Part shown: positions 32,638 through 44,416 of the stretch, piece after piece
Numbering within the stretch: the first letter of the stretch is position 1
Layout: every line of letters starts with the position of its first letter
Assembly: GCF_000835495.1 (NCBI RefSeq)
Contig: NW_015622543.1
Coordinates: forward strand, 3,956,619-4,020,618
DNA: 64,000 bases
Reading direction: 5' to 3'
DNA from: Cladophialophora immunda
Taxonomy: Eukaryota > Ascomycota > Eurotiomycetes > Chaetothyriales > Herpotrichiellaceae
Position numbers and translations under genes: made by a program
Notes under the pieces: model-generated
The model's database searches: none
What the model was told of the DNA's origin: nothing
Seen by the model: the letters and a program-made list of their open reading frames with translations, nothing else

Positions 32638-34216
32638 CTACGTCAGACCCGGGAAATTCTTGACGTCGCGCACGCCGGCGGTATTGCCCTCCTTGATCCT
32701 CTTGAGCGTCAATGCCGCGATCAGGGCGGCACCCACGCCGCTGCCGTCCTCGGCGCTCAGCATGACCACCGGGTCCTTCTTGCCCTTCGGCCAGTCCAGG
32801 ATCTCGCGCAAGGCCACCGCGCCCCGCGCCTTGAAGTGCGGGTACTTGTTGAACACCGACCCGTCCGCGCCGACGTGGCAGCTCTCGATGTTCTTCTTCT
32901 TGCAGATGGCCGCCACTCCGCACGCCGAGAGCCGCGCCGCGCGAGTCCCGATCAGTTCGGACAGGCGGCGGCAGAGTTCGAGCTCGGGCTTGGTGGCGTG
33001 GAGCTTGAGCTTGTCCTCGAACATGTCGTGCGTCTCCTGCAGGTTCTCAAAGGGGTCCTCTTCGATGAAGGAAAGGAACGACGCGTCGAGGGTGTACGGC
33101 TTCTTCAGCGCGGAAATGTCCTGGCCTTCGAACAGCAGGTTCTTGTTCTCGTGCAGGTCGACGAGCACGAGCCGGAAGATCTCGCCCAAGTACAGCCCCG
33201 CGATCATCTTCTCGAAAGCCTGCTGGCCCGGTCTTGGCGAGGTCTCGTCGATGATGGTGTCGTATTTCGTGATGGGGAGGACCTTGTGCTCGTTGTCGAA
33301 GGCGCCATACTCGCAGTTTATGGCCATGGGCATGTCATCCGGGAGGTTGAGGTGTTTGATCTTGGGTATTGAGCCACAGTTCTCCATGTAGGCGGCATTG
33401 CAGCCAGTGCCGAAGATGCAGCCGATTCTAATGGTCTGGTCGGTATAGGCCGACGCAATCAGTGTTCCGGTCGTGTCGTTGATGATAGCGACGAGTTTGA
33501 TGGGAAGATTCTGGTATACGGTCAGTTTCGTTGCAAGGCGATTTCTTGGGGTTGTCATACCCGTGCTTCAAGAGCCTTTTGGAATTGAGGAACCACATCT
33601 TGCCCTTCGACGCCTGAGATGTCAAATCCTTTGGTCCATCTTTGGAGCACGCCATGGTCAATATAGTCTTGTGTCGCCGGGTAGGAGAACGTAAACCCCA
33701 GGGGCAGGTGTGCCAGGTCCTCGTCCTCGTGATGGTACTCGATGAACTGCTGCATGCAGTCGGCGATGTAATCCCACAACTCCTCAGCAGTTCCGGTCTT
33801 CAGCTCTTCTGGCATGCGGTATTTGCTCTGGATGATTTCGAACTCGCCCTTCTCTTCCGTGAGGGTGATCTCGCAGACTCTCAGGTTGGTGCCGCCCATG
33901 TCCAACGCGAGGAACGTGCCCTGTTCGTTGCCGTCCGGGAACCCCATGACCCAGGTCGGGTTCATGGGGATGTTACCTCCCTCTTTCTCCAGGCCAGCTT
34001 GGAGCTCCGACACGAAATGATCGGTGATCTTTTTGAGCCGTGCGGCGTCCACGGTGAACAGGTTTTCGAGGTTTGCAATTTCATCCAGCAGGCTCTTTGG
34101 CACGTCGGCCATCGACCCTGTAAGAGACGGAGACTCAGCAACTGGGTCCGTTTCACTTGGAGAAATCGTAACTTACCCTTGCGGGACGGCTTGCGCTTTG
34201 GACCCAGCCCGACCAT
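32638..34216 (-). CDS. hxkA: Hexokinase
   Basis: Phosphorylates glucose and other hexoses with ATP. The model is complement(join(32638..33510,33561..34117,34177..34216)), 489 aa. Exon 1 has only 40 nt and encodes MVGLGPKRKPSRK plus a split Gly; introns are 59 nt and 50 nt with canonical ends. The phosphate-1 loop is LALDMGGTNLRVCE, the sugar-binding block is PLGFTFSYPATQDYIDHG followed by QRWTKGFD, and the catalytic base is D211 in IINDTTGTLIA. The phosphate-2 motif IGCIFGTGCNAAY and adenosine-binding GADGSVFNKYPHF with EDGSGVGAALIAAL complete the fold. The N-terminal basic KRKPSRKGS resembles the regulated N-terminus of yeast Hxk2, though a nuclear role here would be inference. Length and residues indicate an active enzyme rather than a catalytically dead homologue. 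Confidence 0.95.
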
Positions 34217-34941
34217 TTTGCCTGTGCTCGACTGTCGACGCAGAGAGAAGAAAGCAGAGAGGTGGGAAGCTCGAGGTGACCAGGACGAGGACTATGGCCA
34301 GATATGCTCTCAGGTGAGGCGTCTCAGAGGAGCTGTTACTGGGCGGGCGTGCGGCGAGAAACGGAGGCCAAAATGTTGATACAGCAAAAGTTTGGCGGGG
34401 TAGTTTCTGTCTCGAGAACAGTGGGTCGAACCAGGGGCAGTCCAGCAGCTACCAAAGTATGACAGAATGCTGCCGCTTATGTCAGTTTCAGGGAGGGGCA
34501 TTTGCTTTTGGAAGAATTGCTTTTTGCAAAGGCCCAGGGCCAGGAGCTCCGTTGATGCTATCTCGTTCGGGTATCAGGACCGCCAATCTCACACCACTTT
34601 CAGCAGCCCAGACCTTCGGTGTTCGTGAGGCTCTCCATCGAGCACCTCGTAGTCCCTGCCCAGGTCTCTCCCAAAGCATACCTGCAAATCTCCTTTTGTC
34701 ATCTTTCTTCGTAGCTCGTGACTGACTCTTTCCAACGCCGTCACAAGCCATGACTAACCTTGCACCGCTGACTCACGATTCTGTTTCTGGGAAATAATCG
34801 TTGTCGAGGTATCAGAAAAGGGCCTCCAGCAGTTCCATTCTTGGCCTCCAGCAGTTCCATTCTTGGCCTCCAGCACCCGAGCAGACGACTTCTTTCCAAA
34901 TGGCCCCAGATAACACAATGCGAGACCACCAAAGACTTGAT
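34217..34941. other. Intergenic region between the BTB gene and hexokinase
   Basis: It holds the hexokinase promoter and the BTB 3' side. A 22-bp tandem repeat is the only structure seen. Confidence 0.45.
34822..34877. repeat. 22-bp tandem repeat, about 2.5 copies
   Basis: The unit begins GCCTCCAGCAGTTCCATT. Copies start at 34822 and 34844, and a partial third starts at 34866. It lies just downstream of the BTB gene stop. Confidence 0.85.
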
Positions 34942-35901
34942 TCAGTCGAGATTAATGATGTCGGGAGTGCTTGAAGGGGTGCTGTCGTCGCCGTCAAAGG
35001 TGGGGTAGTCGACAACTCTCCAGCGGTTGAGTCCATGTGCAGGATCCACAGGGTTCTTTTCTTGCGCGACTTTCGCGATGGCCTTGAAGAGTTCCTTGCG
35101 CAGAGGACGATCGCCAAACGTGAGAAACAATTCAAAGTCATCATTGGCCCTGACGAAAGCATCGTACCCTTCCTGGTAGATTTCGAATGCGATTTGATCG
35201 ACGAGATACCGAATCAATGGGACCTTACAAACAGCCTCGCCATCCCCAATACGCCCCGAGACCCAGAAAAGTTCGGCGAACCTGATGCTGTAGGCTGAGT
35301 GAAAGTTCCGGAAACAGTCGACCAGATCATCTTGAAGGCCGGACATGCGGTAGTGGAGCGCCAGGATGTATGCCTTCATCAGTGGTTTGAACTCGGTTCG
35401 AAGTTCAGGCGTGACGGGCGGTTCATTGTAGAGATAATTGACGACGACCTCGAACGCTGCCGGCTCATAGATCAGACCCTGAAGGTTGTAAGCCGGCGCC
35501 TTGATGGCATCGCTGGCACCTGCTGGCGAAGCAGCACTGTATCCACCATTGTTTTCAGGGACAGGCATATGGTCCTCAATATCTTGTTCCGCTTTGATTT
35601 CACCTCGCTCTGACGTCACTGTATCCTCACTCGGCGCCGGTGAGTTCAAAGGACTCCGCGCACGGGTCGGTGTCGGTGTCGGTGTCGTGCCTGTGGGAAG
35701 TGGAGGGAGGCCATGGACTTTGAAGAAATCTGTCTTTTCGAGGCGTTCGCGGTGGACGTGGAACAGTTGTTGCTTCTTCCCAACGACGATTTGGATGGTA
35801 GGGTTGGCATATTTCCCTTCCGACTTAGAGCGAGGTGTTGTCGGTGTCATGGCGAGCGGTAGATGGAGAGATGTCAAGGTGGTTGTCTTTATTAAAGTCA
35901 A
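34942..35901 (-). CDS. BTB/POZ domain protein, function unknown
   Basis: The single-exon protein is 319 aa. The BTB fold begins near residue 33 with NPTIQIVVGKKQQLFHVHRERLEKTDFFK, the usual strand-helix start in which the side chain of the second partner is buried. It is interrupted by a disordered Thr/Pro/Ser insertion of roughly 70 residues (TPTPTPTRARSPLNSPAPSEDT). The fold resumes with IYEPAAFEVVVNYLYNEPP, typical of the B3-A3 part of BTB domains. A helical region then extends to about 290. Such fungal BTB proteins lack a second domain and are often orphan; some serve as Cul3 adaptors, but nothing in the sequence proves that here. An in-frame ATG at 35850 (MTPTTPRSKSEG) is a plausible alternative start and lacks the extra hydrophobic leader. 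Confidence 0.8.
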   Translation of the reverse strand: MTLIKTTTLTSLHLPLAMTPTTPRSKSEGKYANPTIQIVVGKKQQLFHVHRERLEKTDFFKVHGLPPLPTGTTPTPTPTRARSPLNSPAPSEDTVTSERGEIKAEQDIEDHMPVPENNGGYSAASPAGASDAIKAPAYNLQGLIYEPAAFEVVVNYLYNEPPVTPELRTEFKPLMKAYILALHYRMSGLQDDLVDCFRNFHSAYSIRFAELFWVSGRIGDGEAVCKVPLIRYLVDQIAFEIYQEGYDAFVRANDDFELFLTFGDRPLRKELFKAIAKVAQEKNPVDPAHGLNRWRVVDYPTFDGDDSTPSSTPDIINLD

Positions 35902-36113
35902 GCGTGTCTGTCTTGTGGATGGTTAGTGGGAAGGTGGAATGAGGAGGAGGAGAGGGTTGCTCACTTAAGTAGAAAGAATCCCGTACACTGAAGAATCTGT
36001 TGAGGAAGGGCTGTGTGGTCTCTAGGATGAAGATTCACTTGAACCTGACATTGATTTCAGATCAACGTGGACTGGTGGTTCAGCACGCCAAGCTCGAGTT
36101 CACCCATCATCCA

Positions 36114-37325
36114 CTAAAGAGAAGGCTTCTCAGGTTTGTTTGCTTTCAGGTGAGGATAAACGTGACTCAATCCAGAGTTGGAAGACGTTGTAGGCGCCGT
36201 TGGCGTGTCGGACGATGGACCAGAAGACAGCGGTGGTTTTTGGAAAGCGCTCTTCTCCAGCTCTGCCCTGATCCTCTCATTTGCCTCGGCGGTGATTTTG
36301 AGCGAGGCATCAATATCCTTGGTCAATTTCTCAATCTCGTCATCCAATCTTTCATGCCTTGTTTTGGGAGGTGCCTCTTGTGCATCCCTCTCTTTCTTGT
36401 CCGGGTTGGTGCTGGCCCATAGCTCTTCCAGCTCATCACGCCAGCCTAGGGCATCTGCAAATCTGCGAACGCCTTCATCACAGTCTCCCAGTAACAGCAC
36501 GTCGTCCGGCCTGGAGCCAATGGATCCCACTCTCTCCAAGTTGATGAGCACGCGCGGAGTCTCTTCTCTGACGAACGACGGCAGGCTAGCGAAGGGCTGA
36601 ACTGTCAGACTGGTCCCCATGACGATCGCCAGTTCCGCTTTCGCAGGCAGGCTCCGATTGCGGTGGAATGACTCTGGAAGAGCCTCGCCAAAGAACACGA
36701 TATCCGGCTTTACCAGTCCAGAGCATGTCTGCCTGATGCAGCGCGGCACCTCCATTTTGTGAACCATCTCTTTCATCCGATCCCCAGGATACTCTGTCTT
36801 GCATTCGATACATCGTTGGGTGGCAAAAGAACCGTGTGCTTCTACGATCTTGTCACCGGGAACCCCAGCTTCCCGCTCTAGGCAATCGATATTTTGGGTG
36901 AACAGCTTGAGCAGTCGTCCCTTCTTGTGAAGCAGACTGATGAACGAGTGTGTCACCGTTGGCCGATATTTTCCCGGATACAGTTCATGCGCAAGGGTAT
37001 AGAAGGGGTAAGGGTTGTTTCGAAAATACGAGATGTCGAAGACTGCTTCAGCATATGGGAGGTTCAACCGAGCAAGGTTGGCATACAGCCCAGTGTCAGG
37101 AGAACGGAAATCAGGAATTCCAGCCGAGGTGCTGATTCCTGCGCCAGTCTGCGAAACGGTCAGATTCGGACTACCGAGTAAGCGTGGGGACAGGGATCCT
37201 ACCATGACTACAATGTTCTTGATGTCCTTCTCCTTGATGTATTGAGCCACTGCCTCTATGCTCCGGCCATAGAGCGTGGTGGGAGGTGTGGCCTCGTCAA
37301 CCGGGGTGGAGGATTCGTTGCCCAT
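36114..37325 (-). CDS. HST2: Hst2-type NAD-dependent protein deacetylase (sirtuin)
   Basis: Removes acetyl groups from histones and other proteins with NAD+. The model is complement(join(36114..37148,37203..37325)), 385 aa. The NAD-binding motif TGAGISTSAGIPDFRSP starts at residue 42 once a 54-nt intron is removed. TQNID is at 125-129 and the catalytic His is H146 in VEAHGSF. Two Cys pairs (CIEC and CIRQTC) bind zinc. MGTSLTVQPFASLP and the GDCDEGVRRFADALGW region close the domain. A long acidic/Lys C-terminal tail with coiled-coil character follows, as in filamentous-fungal Hst2. The intron (GTAGGA...TCGCAG, branch CTGAC) is in frame and stop-free, so a naive ORF reads through it and inserts 18 residues into the NAD-binding loop. 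The start MGNESS fits an N-myristoylation signal. Confidence 0.92.
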   Translation of the reverse strand: MGNESSTPVDEATPPTTLYGRSIEAVAQYIKEKDIKNIVVMVGSLSPRLLGSPNLTVSQTGAGISTSAGIPDFRSPDTGLYANLARLNLPYAEAVFDISYFRNNPYPFYTLAHELYPGKYRPTVTHSFISLLHKKGRLLKLFTQNIDCLEREAGVPGDKIVEAHGSFATQRCIECKTEYPGDRMKEMVHKMEVPRCIRQTCSGLVKPDIVFFGEALPESFHRNRSLPAKAELAIVMGTSLTVQPFASLPSFVREETPRVLINLERVGSIGSRPDDVLLLGDCDEGVRRFADALGWRDELEELWASTNPDKKERDAQEAPPKTRHERLDDEIEKLTKDIDASLKITAEANERIRAELEKSAFQKPPLSSGPSSDTPTAPTTSSNSGLSHVYPHLKANKPEKPSL

Positions 37326-37807
37326 GTCGAAAATATTCCAGCGCCCCGCACGTGGATGGGAATGGCGCGCTCGACGTCGTCGACCTATGATGGCGAGCAG
37401 ATAGCGAAACACCTTGAGAGACAGAGACAATCAGAGTTGCGGCCCCGTTTCAATAGGGCCCGAGGTTTGGTTATGGATGGGGCAAGATGAAGCAACGAGA
37501 TATCGGAAAGGAAAATGATCTTGGGAGGCTGCAAAAAGACGTTATCTCTTTGCCGCAGTCTGCCCCACGTCATTTCGGGCTCGTATTGCGGGACACTAGG
37601 CCAGGGGCCGAAAGTAGATGGAATCTAGCTTCATGTAGTAAAGCACCAGCCAGATTCGTAGACCGGATATAGTGGCATAATGGAACAACAGCGAAATCAA
37701 CCCCCATCAGTGATTTCTCGAGATCATTGGAACCCTATTCTTCAGAAGCCGCTCTGTCAGCCCGAAGAGACATATGACATAGCATTCACGCTCAAGCCAG
37801 GCACGAA
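37326..37807. other. Intergenic region between HST2 and the GMC oxidoreductase
   Basis: It holds the HST2 promoter and the GMC 3' end. Plus-strand ORFs overlapping 37808-38018 are antisense shadows of the GMC gene. Nothing else was seen. Confidence 0.45.
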
Positions 37808-39925
37808 CTATCCGATGGTGAGACCCAATTCACGGGCGATAATGTCCGCGGCTTTCTCCCCGACCGCCAAAGCAGTGTTGTATGTGTTCGCGGCCACATT
37901 CGATGGGACAATCGATAGATCTATGACGCCCAGCAGGGCAACAAAGTTAGCCTTTCCATCCTTGGATATGGTTGAAGAGCGACACGAAGCAGCTCAGGTA
38001 TCTTCGACAATCGTCTAGAAGAGGCAATGGAGAGACCGAAGAAAGACAAGGAGAAAATGCCTTACCTGCAACCTTCAGCTTACTGACACCATACACATTA
38101 AGGTCTTTGTCCACAACTCCACCTTGCTCACGGGGCCGCATCTGCGCAGAGCCCAGATAATGCCACGCAGTCGCAATGCGTTCCCTGATGCAAACCTTGA
38201 TCGCTTCGTCATCCTCGGCCGAATATTCCAGATCTTCCAGCTGCTTGCCGTGCTTAGCTGCCTCTTCTGTCGCACTGTTGTCGAGGGTTGCCAGAGCAGC
38301 CTTTGAAGAGGCTGGGAAGTTTGGGTGTCCGATGGAAGTCTCCCCGCGATAACAATCCAGTCGGCGAGCAATCTCCCTAGTTCGCTTGTACGCCCATACG
38401 TGTACGTCCAGGTCGATATCCCCGGGGCCTTCGAAGAAGCCAGTGCTGATCTCTAGCGGCGCGTCAACGCCCTTTCCAGTAATGTGCACAGAGCCTCGAG
38501 AGCGCGGGTAGGGGATGTAATTGCCAATCGTAAAGTACTGCCCGGGTGGAACATCGGTGGGAGGACCAAGGTAGCCGGCAAAGGAGCCTGTGAGCATCAA
38601 AGGTTTGGAGGGATGCGGCACGAATTCCTCCTTCCAGATCTTCGTCAAGGCTGGTTTGCCAATCTTCTCAACCTCCGAAATCGATGGCCGCCAACGGCCA
38701 AAGATTTCCAGGCCATTGGTTCCGAGGACAAGATTTTTTTGTGCCATCAGCTCTGGAATCCTGGCCGGGTTGCGGAAAAACCAGTCCAGTGTCTCGTGTT
38801 CGGGAAGTGAAGACTTGTACGCGTAATGGATAAATGGATGGTCCTGGTACTTTTCACCGACGCCTGGAAGCTCACTCACGACCGGGATACCAAGCTTCTC
38901 GAGATGAGCTCGTCCGCCGATGCCTGATCGCTCCAGGATAGCTGGAGAGGCGAGAGCGCCCGCGCATACAACCACGAGATTGCTGGCTCGGACAACTCCT
39001 TGGGTCGGGTTGGCAGGACTTCCAGGACTCGGCGGCCCTGTAGAGATGTACTCAACACCCGTCGCTCGGTTCTGGTCATCAAACAGCACGCGACTGACTT
39101 TGGTGTGCAGGAGCACCTTTAGGTTTGGATGAGCGCCGTCATGGAGCAAGGGATGAAGGTAAGTATGAGCTGCGTCCTGTCGCACGCCCTCCGGAGAGAT
39201 GAATTTGTACATTCGCTCAAAGCCAACCACAGTTTCCAGGTCTTGCAGGTCATTCCTGTGAGGCATACCACAGCCAGCAGCAGCGCGCAGGAACTGACAA
39301 GTGTATGCAGTCTTGGGCCAGGAACCCAGAGAGACACTGACAGGTCCAGATGTGCCTGTGAACCACAGATCTAATCAGCATTTGGCTGTTTCAGCAACGA
39401 TCCACATGTCCTCGCATAACTCACCGTGAACACTTTCGTCTGCCTTGTTGGTGCCAGGATGATAGGTCTCCAGCCGCTTCAGAAGGGGGATCATGTCTTT
39501 TTGAGACCAGCCTCCCGTCTTCCACTCATCGAAGTCGACTGCTTGAGCCCGACAGTACATCATAAAGTTGATGGAACTGGCGCCACCGAGGATGGCAGCG
39601 CGGGGGATGATGATGGACCGACTTCCGACTTGTTCGGTAGGCTTGGAAGGCAGGAAAACGGCAGAAGTTGAGTCCGGAGCCATGTGAGCCAGGAATAGAG
39701 CTGGCGTTCGGACCGTGGGATCTTCATAGTTGTCTCTACCTTCCTCGATGATGAGGATTGACAAAGAAGGGTCTGCCATTTGTAGCCTGCCAGCAAGGAC
39801 ACATGCTGCAGTGCCGCCTATCAAAATGGTGTAAGCCTGAGCTGCTCACATGTCACTTTCAGGGAATAATACAAACCTCCCGCAACGACTATGTCATACT
39901 CGTCCCTTATGCCCTGGGTCGCCAT
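37808..39925 (-). CDS. GMC flavoprotein, alcohol-oxidase-like
   Basis: A predicted FAD-dependent alcohol oxidase/dehydrogenase. The model is complement(join(37808..37920,38066..39355,39425..39817,39877..39925)), 614 aa. The Rossmann motif DEYDIVVAGGGTAACVLAGRL spans intron 1. GMC signature 1 is seen as AAILGGASSINFMMYCR and signature 2 as GALASPAILERSGIG. The active-site pair is H546 (AWHYLGS) and N589 (VAANTYNTA), matching the His/Asn of methanol oxidases. Overall similarity is highest to the AOX branch, with VYGVSKLKVADLSIVPSNV near the end. The C-terminus is ELGLTIG, without the PTS1 tripeptide or LARF end of peroxisomal alcohol oxidases, and no signal peptide is visible, so a cytosolic location is likely. 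Introns measure 59, 69 and 145 nt; the last has a CTAAC branch point. Confidence 0.9.
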
Positions 39926-41819
39926 TCTGTTCACTTCGGCCTTCTGTGCATGCAAGTCCAGAAAAGCTGCTGCTTGTAGGAAGCTTTTGTGTTGTAGGCG
40001 ATAAATATGTGAAAAAGATCGAGTACTCAAAGGACGAGACCTGCAACTATAGTACTCTGACGGTCGCGGCACATGTGTCCCAGCCCCTGGCTAATCTGCT
40101 AAGCTTCTTTTATTCGGGATGCTGGATTCGCCACTGCGGGAAGGAAATCCTTGTCCGGTTGAATCCATCGAAGGTGATAGAGGGCTCGAATATATAGCCT
40201 TGCAGTTCTCTAGCCTGGAACCACGGTGGACGTTGCATGCATGTACAGCAACACAGGGCTTACTCCCACAACAACTGGGGGACCTGCATCTGGATAAAAA
40301 TTGTTCCTGCTCACATCAGCTCGCATCTCCACAAGTATCTTCACATCTGTGGGAAGATTTTGAAGAATCCGTATCTCCCCATACTCTTGCGGAGCACTAA
40401 GTGTCGTACATTGCTTATAGGTAATTTTTCGCCCCCACCTCGACAGCGATCTATAACTTTCCCTCTCCAAGGCGGGCGCTTGAGCCGCACCGGGACCGAT
40501 TTGTGAAGGGAAAATTACCCGCTTGTTTCCCGACGGACAGCTGACTGGTCCGACGATACCGGCACCAGTTCTTCCACAGGAGAAGTTAGCTACTTAAAGC
40601 CATGTTGACCCCTGAGCGGCCGGCTTCTTTTAGGCAGGAACAAGGTCACGGCCCTCGTTCAAAGAAAGGGTACGTAAGCACTAGAGCACCAATGAGGCGG
40701 TCGCAGATCTTCTAGCATATAGCTGCAAAGGTCCGAGCCGCGTATGTCTGGCAGTGTGTTTTGCTGCAGTTGACCATTGGCGGTGCCCATGGGATTAGAT
40801 ACCCAGGTACGAAATACGAGGGTCACGCCTCGTCGACTCTGACAAGAAGCAACAGGGCAAGACTAGGCCCGAACCGGAAGTATTCTCGTTCCTCTTTCTA
40901 CTTTAGGACAACATAGTACCCCATCAAGCCCATATAAAGCCTGCGGAGAAGTTTCCGGTCAGAACTACCCAAGTCCCCTAGGTACGGTCTCGTATGATCT
41001 TGGGCTTCAATCCACACTACGAGCGCAATGTCTCGCTATCTTTCCAAGCGATCGCCCGTCGTGAAAGGAATCCACATCCATCGGGCTGATCATTAATCAG
41101 GAGTCTGCGCGCGGGCGGGAATCCTGGTACCCATGAATACCGGTCGATGGGGCCCCCTTGTTTGGTGAGCCAAGATGCGAGGGTCGGCGGTGAGCTTGAG
41201 TACTCTCGGGAAGGTTTCAACCGTGGTCACAGCAGAAATCACTTAGTGAGGCGCCACTTCGTCTGTGCAACGTCTCCTTGAGTCTTGCGACTAGCCGAGG
41301 GATTCATCGGCATCATCAGCAGATGCCATCAAGATCCGTCCAACATACCTCTCGCACGATAGCTGACTGTGGCCCATGGGGAGAAGACAGGGAGGGATTC
41401 CTCCCGACTCTTGAGGCCGTTAGTATCTTACGGTGTGACGACGGGATGGAAGAGCCAGTGAGCAAATACTCTACCACAAGGACAGCAAGCCGACTGGGCC
41501 TCTAAACCCGGCTCAGCTCTCAGTTACAGGGAGCTTCCAAGTACTTCTGACAGAAATATGTAATCTCAGATCCGCTGTGCACCTAGATGCATTCACATAC
41601 ACGGAAGGTGGGAAAAACTAGGGATCACAAATTGGAGACGAGGCTCCCGTTCAGCCTCGTGCGGATAACGCAGCTCACCTGCCGAAGTTTAGCCGGCCAT
41701 GCAAGAAAAAGTTTCTGGCAAAATTGCGGAGTGTGCACCACCACCACAAAGATTACTACTAAAGCAGCATTGCAGTCCAGGAAGATTTCCATTGCACCCA
41801 GAGTGGGAAATCTGTTGTC
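39926..41819. other. 1.9-kb gene-free region
   Basis: It separates the divergent GMC and DBP9 genes. No ORF above about 115 codons or with a domain occurs. It has several ctaggta/taccta words typical of fungal intergenic DNA. One 13-nt word resembling a conserved SSU rRNA motif at 40792 is discussed under rejected items. Confidence 0.45.
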
Positions 41820-43640
41820 ATGAAGCGAAAGCTGGACGTCAATGATGCACCAACGGTCGAAGTCCCTCGAGATCCTGAGGAACATGGGTCATCGTTCGAT
41901 TCGTTTGGCCTCGACCCTCGTCTGATGCAGGCAATTGCAAAATCAGATTTCTCCCACCCTACACCCGTGCAGGCGAAGGCCATTCCTCTGGCACTTGAAG
42001 GGAAAGATGTCCTTGCAAAATCCAAGACCGGATCTGGAAAGACCGCCGCCTACGTTCTCCCCACCCTCCAAGCGATCCTGCGCCGAAAATCCTCCTCCCT
42101 CGACGGCAAGGCCACCTCTGCTCTCGTCCTCGTGCCCACGAGAGAATTGGCAGATCAAGTATACAAAGCCTTCAATACCTTCTCGGCGTTCTGCTCGAAA
42201 GATGTACAGACACTGAATTTGACACAAAGAGTCTCGGACACAGTCATGAATGCGGTGTTGCAGGATTTCCCAGATGTCATTGTTACAACCCCCGGCAGAG
42301 CGACCCAGTATCTCGGCTCGGGCAGGCTCTCTCTTGACAACATCCAGCAACTCGTCATCGACGAAGCTGACATTGTACTTTCCTATGGCTATGAAGACGA
42401 TATCAATGCGATCGCTGCAGCCCTTCCACGGGGTGTGCAGACATACTTGGTCAGCGCCACCCTGACGCCGGAGGTCGAAGAGTTGAAGACCATCTTTTGC
42501 CGTGACGCGGCAGTGGTCAAGATTGACGAGAAGGAAGAAAAGGGCGAGGGCGTGACTCAATATGTGGTACGCTGCGGTGAAGATGAGAAGTTCTTGCTCA
42601 TATATGTTCTGTTCAAGCTGCGCCTCGTCAAGGGAAAGTGTCTGGTATTTGTGGCGGAAGTTGACAGAAGTTATCGGCTAAAGCTCTACCTGGAGCAATT
42701 CGGGATTAAATCGTGCGTGCTGAACGCGGAATTGCCGGTCAACTCTCGGTTGCATGTGGTACAGGAGTTCAACAAGGGGCTCTACGATATCCTTATCGCA
42801 GCCGACGATCAAGAGGTTCTTGGAGGTGTTGTGAAGAGGCAAAAGACGCAAGCAGAGGTAGCAGAAGACCCAGCCAATGAGATGAGCGAGGAGGACGAGG
42901 AGGAAGTGCAACGACCTGCCAAAAAGGCCAAACGGTCAAAGAAACACGAAAAGGACTATGGGGTGTCGAGGGGCATCGACTTTCAGAATGTGGCTTGCGT
43001 GATCAACTTCGACCTTCCCCTAACCTCCAAGTCCTACACACACCGCATTGGCCGGACAGCACGAGCAGGGAAAGCAGGAATGGCACTGTCGTTCGCGGTT
43101 CCCAAGGACAAGTTCGGCAAACATAGGGCGACCAGCATTCTCTCCGCGAAGGGCGATGAACGTGTTCTGGAGAAGATCATTGCCCGGCAGACCAAGAAAG
43201 GCAACGAAGTGAAGCCCTATCATTTCGACATGGCACAAGTGGACGCCTTCCGCTATCGCATGAATGATGCACTGCGTGCTGTGACCGGGGCTGCTGTGCA
43301 CGAGGCGCGTGCTAGAGAAATCAAGCAAGAATTGATCAAGTCGGAGAAGTTGCGAAAACATTTTGAAGAGAATCCCGAAGACTTGCGACACCTGAGACAC
43401 GACGGCGAACACGGGGCGATCGTCCGGCATCAAGGGCACCTGAAGCATGTTCCTGAATACTTGATGCCGGCAGCGGGGAAAAAGGCGCTGAGTGCCGACG
43501 AAGTCGGGTTTGTTGGATTGAGAGGTGACAATAAGCGGAGGGACGTCAAGAAGCGAGGAGGTCGCAAGGCGCGATTTGGCGGGAGGTCCAAGGGGAAGAT
43601 TGACCCGTTGAAATCCTTCAGTGCGCGGAAGAAGCGTTGA
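41820..43640 (+). CDS. DBP9: DEAD-box RNA helicase Dbp9 (60S ribosome assembly)
   Basis: An ATP-dependent RNA helicase of the nucleolus required for early 60S subunit assembly. The single-exon protein is 606 aa. The Q-motif region [26 protein letters not shown] is near residues 26-52. It is followed by motif I KTGSGKT, Ia PTRELADQ, Ib TPGRA, motif II DEAD at 181-184, III SAT, IV-V with [18 protein letters not shown], and [12 protein letters not shown]. An acidic/Lys insertion of about 50 residues ([19 protein letters not shown]) between motifs IV and V is typical of Dbp9, as is the strongly basic Gly/Arg/Lys C-terminus ([17 protein letters not shown]). The start follows the family's short N-terminus. 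No intron is needed. Confidence 0.95.
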   Translation: MKRKLDVNDAPTVEVPRDPEEHGSSFDSFGLDPRLMQAIAKSDFSHPTPVQAKAIPLALEGKDVLAKSKTGSGKTAAYVLPTLQAILRRKSSSLDGKATSALVLVPTRELADQVYKAFNTFSAFCSKDVQTLNLTQRVSDTVMNAVLQDFPDVIVTTPGRATQYLGSGRLSLDNIQQLVIDEADIVLSYGYEDDINAIAAALPRGVQTYLVSATLTPEVEELKTIFCRDAAVVKIDEKEEKGEGVTQYVVRCGEDEKFLLIYVLFKLRLVKGKCLVFVAEVDRSYRLKLYLEQFGIKSCVLNAELPVNSRLHVVQEFNKGLYDILIAADDQEVLGGVVKRQKTQAEVAEDPANEMSEEDEEEVQRPAKKAKRSKKHEKDYGVSRGIDFQNVACVINFDLPLTSKSYTHRIGRTARAGKAGMALSFAVPKDKFGKHRATSILSAKGDERVLEKIIARQTKKGNEVKPYHFDMAQVDAFRYRMNDALRAVTGAAVHEARAREIKQELIKSEKLRKHFEENPEDLRHLRHDGEHGAIVRHQGHLKHVPEYLMPAAGKKALSADEVGFVGLRGDNKRRDVKKRGGRKARFGGRSKGKIDPLKSFSARKKR

Positions 43641-44416
43641 GCAAAGCAGTGTTACTGACGATGGACTCTGTGGTTCAGCAGGAGGATTGTTCCCAATTCA
43701 ATGGACAGTTCAACGACATGTCTTGCTTGCTATGCTCCTAGATTGCTCCCATACAAAGTCGTCTAATATCGAAGCATCTCATCCCACAGACACTGCTGAA
43801 ATAGCCGTCAACCTCATCAAAAGTCCTCGATATCTCTCTGCGCTCCACAGCAGTCCGTCACTGTTGACATAATCGCTCGTTGGATCTCCATCCTCCAAAT
43901 CATGACTTTGCCCATTAAAACCAAGCACATTTGCACGTCCCCTGCCGAGCCGGAGGGGAATATGCGGTGTTGACGGAATCACAACATTGCGCCAACGCCG
44001 GGATCTATCCTCAAGAAGTCCTAGACTTTCGCTCCGTACCATGTCCTTGCCGTGCAATTGGTCGGGCTCGTTGCATTTGTAAGTGGTTGCTGACACTCCC
44101 CCTGGGGCACCACAGCCACGGTCGAGGCGCCTTACGTCTGTGATGGCGTGCGATGGTGGGGGCCGGCGTTGATCAGGTAATATCCCCCATCCATCAACAT
44201 ATTGACTATAGAATATACTTGTGCTGCTCTGGGCAGACACCCGTGTATATATAGCCCGAGGGTTTCTACCGCTGTTCTCTCGATATCATCCAACCCAACA
44301 TCATCTTCGTCGTTCTTCTCCATCGCACGAAATATACCCTCTTCACTTCACAGGGCCCCAAGGACCCAGATCTCGACTCTACGAAGCCGCGAACCCAATA
44401 CACACCCGTGACGAAA
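43641..44416. other. Intergenic region between DBP9 and the DUF427 gene
   Basis: It contains the DBP9 3' UTR and the DUF427 promoter. A minus-strand ORF at 43779..44240 (153 codons) has no recognised domain. C/T-rich sequence at about 44270-44350 suggests a 5' UTR. Confidence 0.45.

Noticed and set aside
40792..40804. GGATTAGATACCC, identical to a conserved small-subunit rRNA motif, hinting at a mitochondrial insertion
   Set aside because: The bases on either side do not continue any rRNA sequence, so a 13-nt chance match is more likely than rRNA-derived DNA.
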